Below are positions 8,120 through 19,706 of a stretch of 64,000 nt of DNA, piece after piece. Position numbers and translations under genes: made by a program. Below the pieces are notes generated by a model. That model did no database searches and was not told where the DNA came from. It saw nothing but the letters and a program-made list of their open reading frames with translations. The stretch is from an uncultured Prevotellaceae bacterium (GTDB lineage Bacteria; Bacteroidota; Bacteroidia; Bacteroidales; Bacteroidaceae), in contig CAMNIN010000006.1 of the NCBI GenBank assembly GCA_946540735.1, positions 35,498 to 99,497 on the forward strand, in the 5' to 3' direction. Each line of letters opens with the position of its first letter. Positions within the stretch are counted from its first letter, which is position 1.

Positions 8120-9301
8120 ATGAAAAAGAATATCGTCATTTTGTGGCTTGCCGTCATGACGCTACCCGTCATGGCAGCTTCCCATACCGCCAAGGCCCGC
8201 CGGGTGCTGGCCATCATCGACCGAGTGAACACCTATTGGCAAGCCAACAATCCAGCGGAGGTACGCTCCTTCTGGGACAACGCAGCCTATCACACCGGGA
8301 ATATGGAGGCCTATTTCCTCACGGGAGAGCCACGTTACCTCGACTACTCCCTTCGGTGGGCACGCCACAACAACTGGATGGGCGCCACCGAGCCCGATCC
8401 GAGGAAATGGGAATACAAGACATATGGAGAGGACCAGCGCCATGTGCTTTTCGGCGATTGGCAGATCTGTTTCCAGACCTACCTTGACCTGTATCAGATC
8501 GCCATGGGAGAATACGCTCCCACCGCAAAAGGCAAGAAAAAGATCCCGCCCCATGACAACCCGTCGAAGCGTATCATGCGCGCCAAGGAAGTGATGGGCT
8601 ATATTGTCGACTCCAAGGCCAATGACTATTGGTGGTGGGCGGACGCCCTCTACATGGTCATGCCCGTGATGTCCAAGATGTACAAACTCACCGGTGATGA
8701 GCGTTACCTCGACAAGATGTATGCCAATCTCCTTTATTCCGACAGCATCATGTATGACACCGAGACAGGTTTGTATTTCCGTGACGGGAAATATGTCTAT
8801 CCCAAGCATAAGACCAACAGCGGCCAGAAAGATTTCTGGGCCCGTGGAGACGGATGGGTGCTTGCCGGCCTCGCCAAGGTGTTGCAGGATATGCCCCAGA
8901 GCTACAAGCACCATTCTTTTTTCGCCGACAAGTATGTGCGGATGGCGAAGGCCGTAGCCGCCTTGCAGCAGAAGGAAGGCTATTGGACGCGGTCGATGAT
9001 GGATCCGCAGCAGGCACCAGGTCCGGAGACCAGCGGGACGGCATTCTTCACCTACGGTATCCTGTGGGGAGTCAACCATGGCTATTTGTCGAAGAAAGCC
9101 TTCAAGCCCGTCATCAAGAAGGCATGGAAATACCTCTCCCGTACAGCCCTGCAGGCCGATGGGAAAGTGGGGTATGTGCAGCCCATCGGCGAGAAGGCCA
9201 TTCCCGGGCAGGTGGTGGATGCCAGCAGTCAAGCCAATTTCGGCGTAGGAGCCTTTCTTCTCGCCTCCTGTGAGTATGTGAGATACCTTGATAAGAAATA
9301 A
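8120..9301 (+). CDS. GH105-type unsaturated rhamnogalacturonyl hydrolase
   Basis: Expected to remove the unsaturated uronic acid left at the non-reducing end of pectin oligosaccharides by lyases. ATG 8120 is chosen because it begins a clean signal peptide (MKKNIVILWLAVMTLPVMA); an in-frame ATG at 8051 would overlap the previous gene. The 393-aa length fits the family. GH88/GH105 fold signatures: FGDWQICFQTYLDLY, WWWADALYMVMPVMSKMYKLTGD, ARGDGWVLAGLAKVL with the Asp of DGW, and SGTAFFTYGILWGVNHGYL. It sits 40 nt after the DUF2264 gene and 16 nt before the GH2 gene. Exact substrate (rhamnogalacturonyl versus other unsaturated uronyl) is inferred from family and neighbours. Confidence 0.85.
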   Translation: MKKNIVILWLAVMTLPVMAASHTAKARRVLAIIDRVNTYWQANNPAEVRSFWDNAAYHTGNMEAYFLTGEPRYLDYSLRWARHNNWMGATEPDPRKWEYKTYGEDQRHVLFGDWQICFQTYLDLYQIAMGEYAPTAKGKKKIPPHDNPSKRIMRAKEVMGYIVDSKANDYWWWADALYMVMPVMSKMYKLTGDERYLDKMYANLLYSDSIMYDTETGLYFRDGKYVYPKHKTNSGQKDFWARGDGWVLAGLAKVLQDMPQSYKHHSFFADKYVRMAKAVAALQQKEGYWTRSMMDPQQAPGPETSGTAFFTYGILWGVNHGYLSKKAFKPVIKKAWKYLSRTALQADGKVGYVQPIGEKAIPGQVVDASSQANFGVGAFLLASCEYVRYLDKK

Positions 9302-9314
9302 AAACAAAACATAG

Positions 9315-12467
<3,153 letters not shown>

Positions 12468-12505
12468 CAGCGAACATTTTTCATCTATAAAACCATCAAC
12501 AACCT

Positions 12506-14437
12506 ATGAAAAGGAACCTATTTCTAACTGCTGTTGCACTCGCGGCCATGACTTTCATGCCAGCCAGCGCACAGCGTCAACTCACCGTGAAGGCCAACAA
12601 ACCCGGAGCTGTGATTCAGCCAACCATGTATGGCATCTTCTTTGAAGACATCAACTTCGGTGCCGACGGTGGTCTTTATGCCGAGATGGTCGAGAACCGC
12701 TCGTTTGAGTTTCCCGACCGCCTCATGGGATGGAATGTCTTCGGCAATGTGCAGGTGAGTGAGGCACGTCCTGCATTCGACCGCAATCCCCACTACGTCG
12801 TTCTCGGCGACTCCGGCCACATCGAGAAGCGCACGGGGTTGGAAAACCGCGGATTCTTCGGCATGGGCCTCAAGAAAGGTCTGCGCTATGATTTCTCGGT
12901 CTATGCCCGTCTGCACGACTCCGGCAGCAAACCCGCCCGCATCCGTGTCGAACTGGTCAATTCGCATAATGGCATCATCACACGGCAGCGCATCACCATC
13001 GACAGCCGCGACTGGAAAAAATACACCGCGTCGCTGACCCCCAACGTGACCGACCCCAAGGCCCTGATGCGCATCTTCCTGGAGACAGCTGAAGGAGTGG
13101 ATCTCGACCATATCTCCCTCTTCCCCTCCGACAACTGGAATGGATTGCGTGCCGACCTGGTGAAGGACCTCGAGGACCTGCATCCCGGCATCTTCCGTTT
13201 CCCCGGCGGTTGTATCGTTGAAGGAACAGACTTGGAGACCCGTTATCAGTGGAAGAACTCTGTCGGGCAGGTGGAGAACCGTCCGCTCAACGAGAACCGC
13301 TGGAACTACACCTTTGCCCACCGCATGTACCCCAATTATTTCCAGTCGTACGGTCTGGGATTCTACGAGTTCTTCCTCCTCTCTGAGAAGATCGGAGCTG
13401 AGCCCCTCCCCGTGGTGAGCTGCGGTCTGGCCTGCCAGTTCCAGAATCACTCCGAGGATGCCCATGTGGCCGTCGACAACCTGCAGTCCTATATTGACGA
13501 CGCCCTGGACTTGATCGAGTTTGCCAACGGCGGCACCGACACCAAATGGGGTAAACTGCGTGCCGATATGGGTCATCCGGCACCCTTCAACCTGAAGCAG
13601 ATCGGTGTGGGTAATGAGCAATGGGGCGAACTGTATCCCCCCCGTCTGGAGAAATTCATCACTGCCATCCGTGCCAAATACCCTGGCATCAAAGTTTGCG
13701 GCACCAGCGGTCCGTCGGCCGACGGCAAGGACTTCGACTATGGTTGGAAGGAGATGAAACGCCTCAAGGTCGACATCGTCGATGAGCACTATTACAAACC
13801 TCCACAGTGGTTCCTCGACAATGCCGCCCGTTATGACAACTACGACAGGAAGGGTCCGAAAGTCTTCGCCGGAGAATATGCCGCCCATGGCAAGGGTGAC
13901 CTCAACAACTGGGAAGCAGCCCTCTCCGAAGCCGCCTTCATGACCGGTCTGGAGCGCAATGCCGATGTCGTCTGGCAAGCTACCTACGCTCCGCTGTTCG
14001 CCCATGTCGAGGGATGGCAGTGGAAGCCCGACCTCATCTGGTATGACAACCTCACCAGTCAGCGTTCGGCCAACTGGTACGTGCAGATGCTCTACGGCAC
14101 CAACAAGGGAACCCATGTGCTGAAACTCACGGAAAACGACAAGGCCGTGACCGGTCAGGACGGGCTTTATGCCAGTGCCGTATACGACAAGGACAGCAAG
14201 CAATACATCGTCAAGATCGCCAATGCCGCCGACAAGAAGCAGGAAGTCGCCATCACCTTCAAAGGCCTGAAGAAAGTCGGTCAGGTGAAAGGTATTCTCC
14301 TCACCGGCAACCCGGGAATGGAAAACCTTGTAGGCCGTCCTGAGCAGATTCGTCCCGTCGAGGTGAAATACGAGGGAGAAGGCAACGTGCTCAAGATGGA
14401 AGTGGGCGCCAAGAGCTTCCTGGTGCTGAGATTCTGA
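12506..14437 (+). CDS. GH51 alpha-L-arabinofuranosidase
   Basis: Releases terminal L-arabinofuranose from arabinan or arabinoxylan. 643 aa: signal peptide (FLTAVALAAMTFMPASA), a carbohydrate-binding-like N-terminal region (about 60-230), a TIM barrel and a C-terminal beta domain typical of GH51. The start of the mature protein, NKPGAVIQPTMYGIFFEDINFGADGG, is the usual family opening. Catalytic residues are Glu371 in GVGNEQWGELY and Glu457 in VFAGEYAAHG. It is the last gene of the operon, with a strong terminator 14 nt after the stop. Together with the neighbouring galactosidase it covers both neutral side chains of rhamnogalacturonan-I. Confidence 0.93.
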   Translation: MKRNLFLTAVALAAMTFMPASAQRQLTVKANKPGAVIQPTMYGIFFEDINFGADGGLYAEMVENRSFEFPDRLMGWNVFGNVQVSEARPAFDRNPHYVVLGDSGHIEKRTGLENRGFFGMGLKKGLRYDFSVYARLHDSGSKPARIRVELVNSHNGIITRQRITIDSRDWKKYTASLTPNVTDPKALMRIFLETAEGVDLDHISLFPSDNWNGLRADLVKDLEDLHPGIFRFPGGCIVEGTDLETRYQWKNSVGQVENRPLNENRWNYTFAHRMYPNYFQSYGLGFYEFFLLSEKIGAEPLPVVSCGLACQFQNHSEDAHVAVDNLQSYIDDALDLIEFANGGTDTKWGKLRADMGHPAPFNLKQIGVGNEQWGELYPPRLEKFITAIRAKYPGIKVCGTSGPSADGKDFDYGWKEMKRLKVDIVDEHYYKPPQWFLDNAARYDNYDRKGPKVFAGEYAAHGKGDLNNWEAALSEAAFMTGLERNADVVWQATYAPLFAHVEGWQWKPDLIWYDNLTSQRSANWYVQMLYGTNKGTHVLKLTENDKAVTGQDGLYASAVYDKDSKQYIVKIANAADKKQEVAITFKGLKKVGQVKGILLTGNPGMENLVGRPEQIRPVEVKYEGEGNVLKMEVGAKSFLVLRF

Positions 14438-14451
14438 TTCGTAGCGATGCG

Positions 14452-14505
14452 CCATGCTCATGTGTCATTCTTGCCATTTTAAGGCAAGGTGATGCATGAG
14501 CATGG
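14452..14505 (+). terminator. Terminator of the glycan operon
   Basis: CCATGCTCATG (14452-14462) pairs with CATGAGCATGG (14495-14505), and an inner stem CTTGCC/GGCAAG (14470-14475 and 14483-14488) continues the same hairpin. TATTTTTATGCGTTTT follows. It separates the glycan operon from the thioredoxin operon. Confidence 0.75.
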
Positions 14506-14544
14506 TATTTTTATGCGTTTTAAACATATTTTAACGTCATGGCA

Positions 14545-14575
14545 TTTGCGATGATGGGATTAATAGTTATTTTTG
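14545..14575 (+). promoter_or_regulatory. Promoter of the thioredoxin/Omp28 operon
   Basis: TTTG (14545-14548), 19 nt, TATTTTTG (14568-14575), a full consensus match. The transcript should begin near 14582 and reach the ATG at 14600 after a short leader. It probably serves at least the next three genes, which are spaced by 3 nt each. Confidence 0.75.
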
Positions 14576-14599
14576 CAATCAAATTTGAATTTGTTAGTT

Positions 14600-15088
14600 A
14601 TGAAAAGAATTTTGTTAGCGATTGTAATCGCTTTTGTTGGCGTTGCAAATCAGGTCAGTGCCCAGTTGCCTGCTGTCACTTTGAAGACCATGGAGGGCAA
14701 GACCCTTCGTACTGATACGCTGTCGAATAATGGCAAGCCGTTTATCATCGATTTCTTTGCCACATGGTGCAAGCCCTGCAACCGCGAGCTCGATGCCATC
14801 AGTGAGGTGTATGAGGACTGGCAGGAAGAGACCGGTATGAAGATCTTCGCCATCTCCGTCGATCAGGCCCATAATATAAATAAGGTGAAGCCACTGGTTG
14901 ACAATCATGGTTGGACTTACGATGTATTGCTCGACACCAACAGCGAGTTTCAGAAAGCCCTGGGCATCCAGATGATACCCTACGTGCTGATTTGCGATGG
15001 CAGTGGCAAGATCGTCTACCGTCACAACGGTTATACCGACGGAGCCGAACAGGAGTTGATCGAGAAAATCCGGGAATTGGTGAAATAG
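14600..15088 (+). CDS. TlpA/ResA-like periplasmic thioredoxin
   Basis: 162 aa from ATG 14600, chosen because it starts the signal peptide (MKRILLAIVIAFVGVANQVSA) and lies just after the promoter. The remaining chain is one thioredoxin-like domain with active-site Cys57 and Cys60 in DFFATWCKPCNREL and the cis-Pro region IPYVLICDGSGKIVYRHNGY. Such proteins reduce or isomerise disulfides in the periplasm, or serve cytochrome c maturation. The next genes encode an outer membrane protein and two Omp28-related proteins that also have CxxC motifs, so a shared redox or folding theme is likely. Specific partner unknown. Confidence 0.88.
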   Translation: MKRILLAIVIAFVGVANQVSAQLPAVTLKTMEGKTLRTDTLSNNGKPFIIDFFATWCKPCNRELDAISEVYEDWQEETGMKIFAISVDQAHNINKVKPLVDNHGWTYDVLLDTNSEFQKALGIQMIPYVLICDGSGKIVYRHNGYTDGAEQELIEKIRELVK

Positions 15089-15091
15089 GCC

Positions 15092-16741
15092 ATGAGCAGA
15101 CACAGACTATTGTTGGTCTCCCTTCTGACCATTCCGGTCATGGCTCTGGCCCAGAATGGTCAGACAGACAAAGTGACCGTCACAGGAAGCATCCAGAGTG
15201 ATGTGCTCCTTCCCCAGGAAGATGAGAAGATCGGAGCGGGGAAATACGATGAATGGGGCCTGACCAATTCGTATGCCGACGTGCACATGATGAGCAAGAA
15301 CGTCGATGCGGGTGCCCGTGTGGAGTTCATGCGCTTCCCCCTTCCAGGCTATGAGAATGATTTCAAGGGATGGGGTTTAGCCAATATCTACGCCAAGATG
15401 CACACCGACAAGTTGGAGATCACCCTTGGCAACTTCTATGAGCAGTTTGGCAGCGGTTTCATTCTCCGCACTTATGAGGAGCGTAGTCTGGGCATCGACA
15501 ACTCCCTGCTTGGAGCCCGTGTGATGGCCAAACCCTTCAAAGGAGTCACCGTGAAGGGACTCTCGGGGTGGCAGCGCCGTTATTGGAGCTACAACAATGC
15601 ACTGGTGTCGGGTGGCGACGTGGAGCTGAGTCTCGACCAGTGGTCGAGGGCGATGCAGGACCATGGCACTTACGTCACCCTTGGAGCCTCCTTCGTCAAC
15701 AAGCACGAGCGTGAGGAAGACCTCTTTGTCGATGCCACCCACAAGCTCAGGATGCCCGAGAACGTCAACGCCTTTGATGTGCGTGCGCGCGTGCAAAAAG
15801 GCAATGTGAGCGTTCTGGCCGAGTATGCCCAGAAGACCCAGGATCCCTCGTTCGACAATCATTACATCTACCGCAAGGGCAATGTGGCGATGCTCTCCGC
15901 CTCTTATTCCAAGCGCGGCATGAGTCTGCTGTTGCAAGCCAAGCGCAGCGACAACATGTCGTTCCGGTCGCGCCGTTCGATGAACGGCACCTCGTCGTTT
16001 CTCAACCACCTGCCAGCGTTCACCATGGACCATACCTATGCCCTGGCCGCCCTTTACCCCTATGCCACCCGTCCGGGTGGGGAATGGGCTTATCAGGCAG
16101 AGATGGGTTATCAGTTCAAGCGCAAGACACTGCTCGGCGGCAAATACGGCACCAATGTCAAGTTGAACTTCTCGCATGTGCATGCCATCGACACCCATGA
16201 GGCCACCCCCGTGAACGGATCGCTATGGGGAACCGACGGTTATGGTTCGGCATTCTGGAAATGGGGTGACGGCATGTTCTATCAGGATATCAACGTGCAG
16301 GTCGACAAACGCTTGACCAAGGATTTCAAGCTCAACCTGATGTATATGAACCAGTTTTACAACAAGACCGTGGTTGAGGGAGAGGGCGGTATGATCCACT
16401 CCAATATCTTCGTGGCCGATGGCAAGTACAGGTTTAACAACAAGTTGACACTCCGTGGCGAGTTGCAGTATCTCACTACCGGTGAAGACGAGGGAGACTG
16501 GGCGTTCGCCCTGCTTGAGCTCTCCGTGCTGCCCCATTTCATGTTCACCGTGTCAGACATGTACAACTGCGGTGAGAGCGACATTCACTATTATCAGGGA
16601 TTGGTGACCTTCAATACCGGATCTCACCGGCTCCAGGTGGGCTATGGCCGTACCCGTGCCGGATACAACTGTTCGGGAGGTGTCTGCCGCTATGTGCCTG
16701 CGAGCAAGGGTTTCACGCTGTCGTATAACTACAATTTCTGA
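15092..16741 (+). CDS. Predicted outer membrane beta-barrel protein, DUF6029-like
   Basis: 549 aa with a signal peptide (LLLVSLLTIPVMALA). From residue 30 on it is made of alternating amphipathic strands (for example KLEITLGNFYEQFGSGFIL, FMFTVSDMYNC) and ends in a terminal aromatic, KGFTLSYNYNF, as outer membrane barrels do. It resembles the Bacteroidetes family DUF6029, mostly annotated as hypothetical. A GGVC and a YNCG Cys lie in the last quarter. The gene starts 3 nt after the thioredoxin gene and ends 3 nt before the Omp28-like lipoprotein gene, so all three are one translational unit. No function can be read from the sequence. Confidence 0.72.
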   Translation: MSRHRLLLVSLLTIPVMALAQNGQTDKVTVTGSIQSDVLLPQEDEKIGAGKYDEWGLTNSYADVHMMSKNVDAGARVEFMRFPLPGYENDFKGWGLANIYAKMHTDKLEITLGNFYEQFGSGFILRTYEERSLGIDNSLLGARVMAKPFKGVTVKGLSGWQRRYWSYNNALVSGGDVELSLDQWSRAMQDHGTYVTLGASFVNKHEREEDLFVDATHKLRMPENVNAFDVRARVQKGNVSVLAEYAQKTQDPSFDNHYIYRKGNVAMLSASYSKRGMSLLLQAKRSDNMSFRSRRSMNGTSSFLNHLPAFTMDHTYALAALYPYATRPGGEWAYQAEMGYQFKRKTLLGGKYGTNVKLNFSHVHAIDTHEATPVNGSLWGTDGYGSAFWKWGDGMFYQDINVQVDKRLTKDFKLNLMYMNQFYNKTVVEGEGGMIHSNIFVADGKYRFNNKLTLRGELQYLTTGEDEGDWAFALLELSVLPHFMFTVSDMYNCGESDIHYYQGLVTFNTGSHRLQVGYGRTRAGYNCSGGVCRYVPASKGFTLSYNYNF

Positions 16742-16744
16742 AGC

Positions 16745-17584
16745 ATGAGAAAGTATTTTCATCATATCCCCTCATTTCTGAACGTCCGTAGCCTCACAGG
16801 TGCCGTGTCGTCGGCTCTGATGGCGCTGATGCTGGTCGCCTGCGACCCCGTGGATGAAGCCGACCGTTTGATTTATGTGAAACCCGTTTCGGCCAGCCGC
16901 AACGTGCTGATAGAGGATTTCACGGGGCAGCGTTGTGTCAATTGTCCCAATGCCACGCTGGAGATTGAGCGTCTGATGGCCCAATATGGTGGTGATACCA
17001 TCATCGCCGTGGGAATCCATAGCGGTCCGTTTGCCAAATCTGTCAGGGGCGTGCCCTATTCCCTTTATACTGCCGAAGGTGATGAGTACTTCAATTACTG
17101 GAAAGTGGAATCACAGCCCAAGGGCGTTGTCGACCGTTTGGGAACGAGTGATTATCCCTCGTGGAGCACCATTGTGCGTGATGAGTTGTCGAAAACGGCA
17201 CCGCTAAACATGGTTCTTGCCCCTTATTATGACGCTGCCAGCCGCAAGCTGGACGTGATAGTCACGATTGCGGGCACAGATGGCCGCACACAGGGAAAGC
17301 TCCAGTTGTGGCTTGTCGAGGATGGCATCCAGGCCTTCCAGTACATGCCCGACGGGTCCACCAACCGAGAGTACATTCACAACCATGTGTTCCGCTCGTC
17401 GATCAACGGCACCTGGGGAACCGATATCACCATAGATGAAGGGGCTTCCCAGGAGATGCACTTTGAAAAGACCCTCGACGAGGCCTGGGTGCCCGAGAAC
17501 ATGTGGGTCGTGGGCTTCGTGTATAACGACCATGGTGTCTGCCAGGCCACAAGGAACCGTTTGTTCGCCCCCAACATCCCTTAA
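16745..17584 (+). CDS. Omp28-related outer membrane lipoprotein with CxxC motif
   Basis: 279 aa. A hydrophobic segment ends in a lipobox (LMLVAC, lipid Cys33). The core is the Omp28 domain: NVLIEDFTGQRCVNCPNA, where Cys64 and Cys67 occupy the position of a thioredoxin CxxC, then ITIAVGIHSG-type strands and a beta-rich C-terminal half. Omp28 was described as a surface protein of Porphyromonas gingivalis; its biochemical role is not settled as far as I know. It is the last of three tightly packed genes; the next gene is a related but longer protein 31 nt away. Confidence 0.85.
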   Translation: MRKYFHHIPSFLNVRSLTGAVSSALMALMLVACDPVDEADRLIYVKPVSASRNVLIEDFTGQRCVNCPNATLEIERLMAQYGGDTIIAVGIHSGPFAKSVRGVPYSLYTAEGDEYFNYWKVESQPKGVVDRLGTSDYPSWSTIVRDELSKTAPLNMVLAPYYDAASRKLDVIVTIAGTDGRTQGKLQLWLVEDGIQAFQYMPDGSTNREYIHNHVFRSSINGTWGTDITIDEGASQEMHFEKTLDEAWVPENMWVVGFVYNDHGVCQATRNRLFAPNIP

Positions 17585-17615
17585 TCCGAATCATTTCATT
17601 TAAAAATAACAGCTT

Positions 17616-19400
17616 ATGAGAAAAGTTTTACTATCTGTTTTGATGGCAGCATTCTGCTGCCTGGGACAAGCTGCCAACATTGCTGTGGGCTATTCGAATG
17701 GAGAGGTTGCCGAGTCGAGCAATTTCACCATCAAGGGCAAGGGCAAGGTGAGTGCAGCGGTCTATGTCACCCCCGAACTCTTCCAGCGTTACTTCGGCAA
17801 TGAGTTGCGCGGTATCAAGGTGGGACTGGCCAGTGTGAAATACTGCGACTCCGTGTCGGTGTGGGTGAAGGAGACCCTCGACGGCGACAATGTGGCCGGC
17901 GGACTTATGAAGCGTGGTGGTACCCCCAGTCCGAAAGTCGGTTGGAATGAGGTGATGCTCGACACCCCTTACGCCCTGCAGGAAGGCAAGGGCTTCTACA
18001 TCGGTTTCACCTATGCCCAGCGCTATCAGGATGCCACGATCTCTATTGTGGGATTACCTATTGCCAACACCTCCTTTATCAAGCGCGGCCCCACTGCAGA
18101 GTGGGAGGATGTCAGCGCCCAGGGCGTGGTGAGCCTCGAAATGCTTATCGGTGGCGACAACATGCCTCAAGTCGACCTCAAGGCCAATTCCTCTGTCGCA
18201 TCCAAGAAAGGCAGCGTGGTCACTGTGGTGACACAGATCACTAACAATGGTCAGCTTGATGCCAGCGATTACGACCTCACGTTCTCTTCCGATGCTTACA
18301 ATTATACCTACAAGGCCTCAACGCCTATTGTCGCCGGTAAGACAGCAGAGGTGAGCACCATCCTCTATGACGTGCCTGATGCCGTGGGACTCGACCTGCC
18401 GCTCATGCTTACCATCAGCCGTATCGGTGAGGGCGAGGACACCTATCCCGCCGACAACAGTGTGCAGGTGGGTGTGAAGGTGCAGCGTGGTGTGCTCGTC
18501 GAGGAGTTCACGGGCACCGGATGCGGCTGGTGTCCCCGCGGACTTGTCGGCATGGACAAGATGCACGACAAGTACGGACTTCAGTTCGTGGGCATCGGTA
18601 TCCACCAGTACAACGGCGATGACCCGATGTATCCCCAGTACAAGAACATCGGATTGAACAGTGCTCCGTCCTGTCTTATCGACCGTGATTATCAGACAGA
18701 TCCCTATTATGGAAGCGACAACGTCGATATCTGCCATGACTTCGAGGCCGAGGCCGCCAAGGGCGCCATGGTAGCCCTGGAGGTGGAAGGCGAGTATAAT
18801 GAAGACAAGACCGAGGTGACCATCACCACCACCATCCGTCCTTACGCCAACATCTCCGGCACCTCTCTGGGCGTCGTGCTGACCGCCGACGGTCTCACCG
18901 GTACCAGTGCTTCCTGGAAGCAGGCCAACTATTACACCCAGTATGCTTCGTCGTCGCTTCCCGCCGACCTCGCACAGTTTGGTAGCGGTGGTGTGAACGG
19001 ACAGTCATCCTTCTACTGGGTATTCAACGACGTGGCCATCGCCACCTACAAGCAAGGCAGCAACTGGGAACTCTCCGTGGGTGGTCTGGTGCAGAATGAG
19101 CCGCAGACCATCACCACCACGCTCAAGATGCCCACCAAGGCAGCCCTCCTTGCAGCCCTCATCTATGAGCAAGTGGCCGCCAATGTGTTCTTGCTCGACA
19201 GTTCGGGCAAGGCCATCAATGCCGCCCGTTCCTATGTCAAGTTCCCCAATGGAATCAAGGATGTCAACCAGCAGCCAGAGGCCGACCGTCATGAAGTGGC
19301 ACGCTACACCCTCGACGGCCGCATGATCACCCGTCCGCAGAAAGGTGTCAATATCATTCGCCTCTCCGATGGTTCCACAGTGAAGGTAAACGTGCGTTGA
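17616..19400 (+). CDS. Omp28-like thioredoxin-fold secreted protein with sorting-domain-like tail
   Basis: 594 aa: signal peptide (VLLSVLMAAFCCLGQA), an N-terminal beta domain (about 20-185), a CARDB-like stretch (about 190-285), then an Omp28 thioredoxin-like domain opening with VLVEEFTGTGCGWCPRG (Cys303, Cys306) and GIGIHQYNGDDPM. The end, ARYTLDGRMITRPQKGVNIIRL followed by a basic finish, resembles a short type IX secretion C-terminal domain. It is paralogous to the lipoprotein encoded just upstream, but soluble rather than lipidated. A strong hairpin 23 nt downstream probably ends the operon. Confidence 0.8.
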   Translation: MRKVLLSVLMAAFCCLGQAANIAVGYSNGEVAESSNFTIKGKGKVSAAVYVTPELFQRYFGNELRGIKVGLASVKYCDSVSVWVKETLDGDNVAGGLMKRGGTPSPKVGWNEVMLDTPYALQEGKGFYIGFTYAQRYQDATISIVGLPIANTSFIKRGPTAEWEDVSAQGVVSLEMLIGGDNMPQVDLKANSSVASKKGSVVTVVTQITNNGQLDASDYDLTFSSDAYNYTYKASTPIVAGKTAEVSTILYDVPDAVGLDLPLMLTISRIGEGEDTYPADNSVQVGVKVQRGVLVEEFTGTGCGWCPRGLVGMDKMHDKYGLQFVGIGIHQYNGDDPMYPQYKNIGLNSAPSCLIDRDYQTDPYYGSDNVDICHDFEAEAAKGAMVALEVEGEYNEDKTEVTITTTIRPYANISGTSLGVVLTADGLTGTSASWKQANYYTQYASSSLPADLAQFGSGGVNGQSSFYWVFNDVAIATYKQGSNWELSVGGLVQNEPQTITTTLKMPTKAALLAALIYEQVAANVFLLDSSGKAINAARSYVKFPNGIKDVNQQPEADRHEVARYTLDGRMITRPQKGVNIIRLSDGSTVKVNVR

Positions 19401-19423
19401 AATCCAAGCGATTGACCGATTAT

Positions 19424-19456
19424 TTGACGGCTCTCCTCAAGCGGGAGAGCCGTCAA
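19424..19456 (+). terminator. Hairpin terminator after the Omp28 operon
   Basis: TTGACGGCTCTCC (19424-19436) and GGAGAGCCGTCAA (19444-19456) form a perfect 13-bp stem with a 7-nt loop. No long T-tract follows, so it may act as a weak intrinsic terminator or as a 3'-stabilising stem. The rest of the 300-bp gap to the next gene holds only A/T-rich sequence and a promoter. Confidence 0.65.
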
Positions 19457-19603
19457 TAAGTGTAAAAAATACCCTCATTGCTTACATTTTGTAGGTATTT
19501 TGCCCCTGTTCCTGTATAATTATCGCAAAATGATGCGTCAGAGTATGAGAAGGACGGATGTCGTCCACTTTTTTTGAGGGATTTTTTAATTTTTTTTGAT
19601 AAC

Positions 19604-19636
19604 GTTGTGCGAATTCATAAAAAATGATTATTTTTG
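19604..19636 (+). promoter_or_regulatory. Promoter of the cleaved-adhesin gene
   Basis: TATTTTTG at 19629-19636 is a good -7 box. GTTG at 19604-19607 lies 21 nt upstream. The start codon at 19707 implies a leader of about 65 nt, A/T-rich and without obvious structure. Confidence 0.55.
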
Positions 19637-19706
19637 CACCCTATATGAGACGTGAAAATCTATATTTATTCTATAATTTTTAAATGTTTCACTTAAAAGG
19701 TTTGAT

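Noticed and set aside
12524..14461. Long open frame on the minus strand opposite the GH51 gene (also similar ones opposite lepB, the GH2 gene and the SusC N-terminus)
   Set aside because: These are antisense to clearly recognised proteins, have no family resemblance and unusual composition (rich in His, Val and Gly), as expected when G/C-ending codons keep the opposite strand open.
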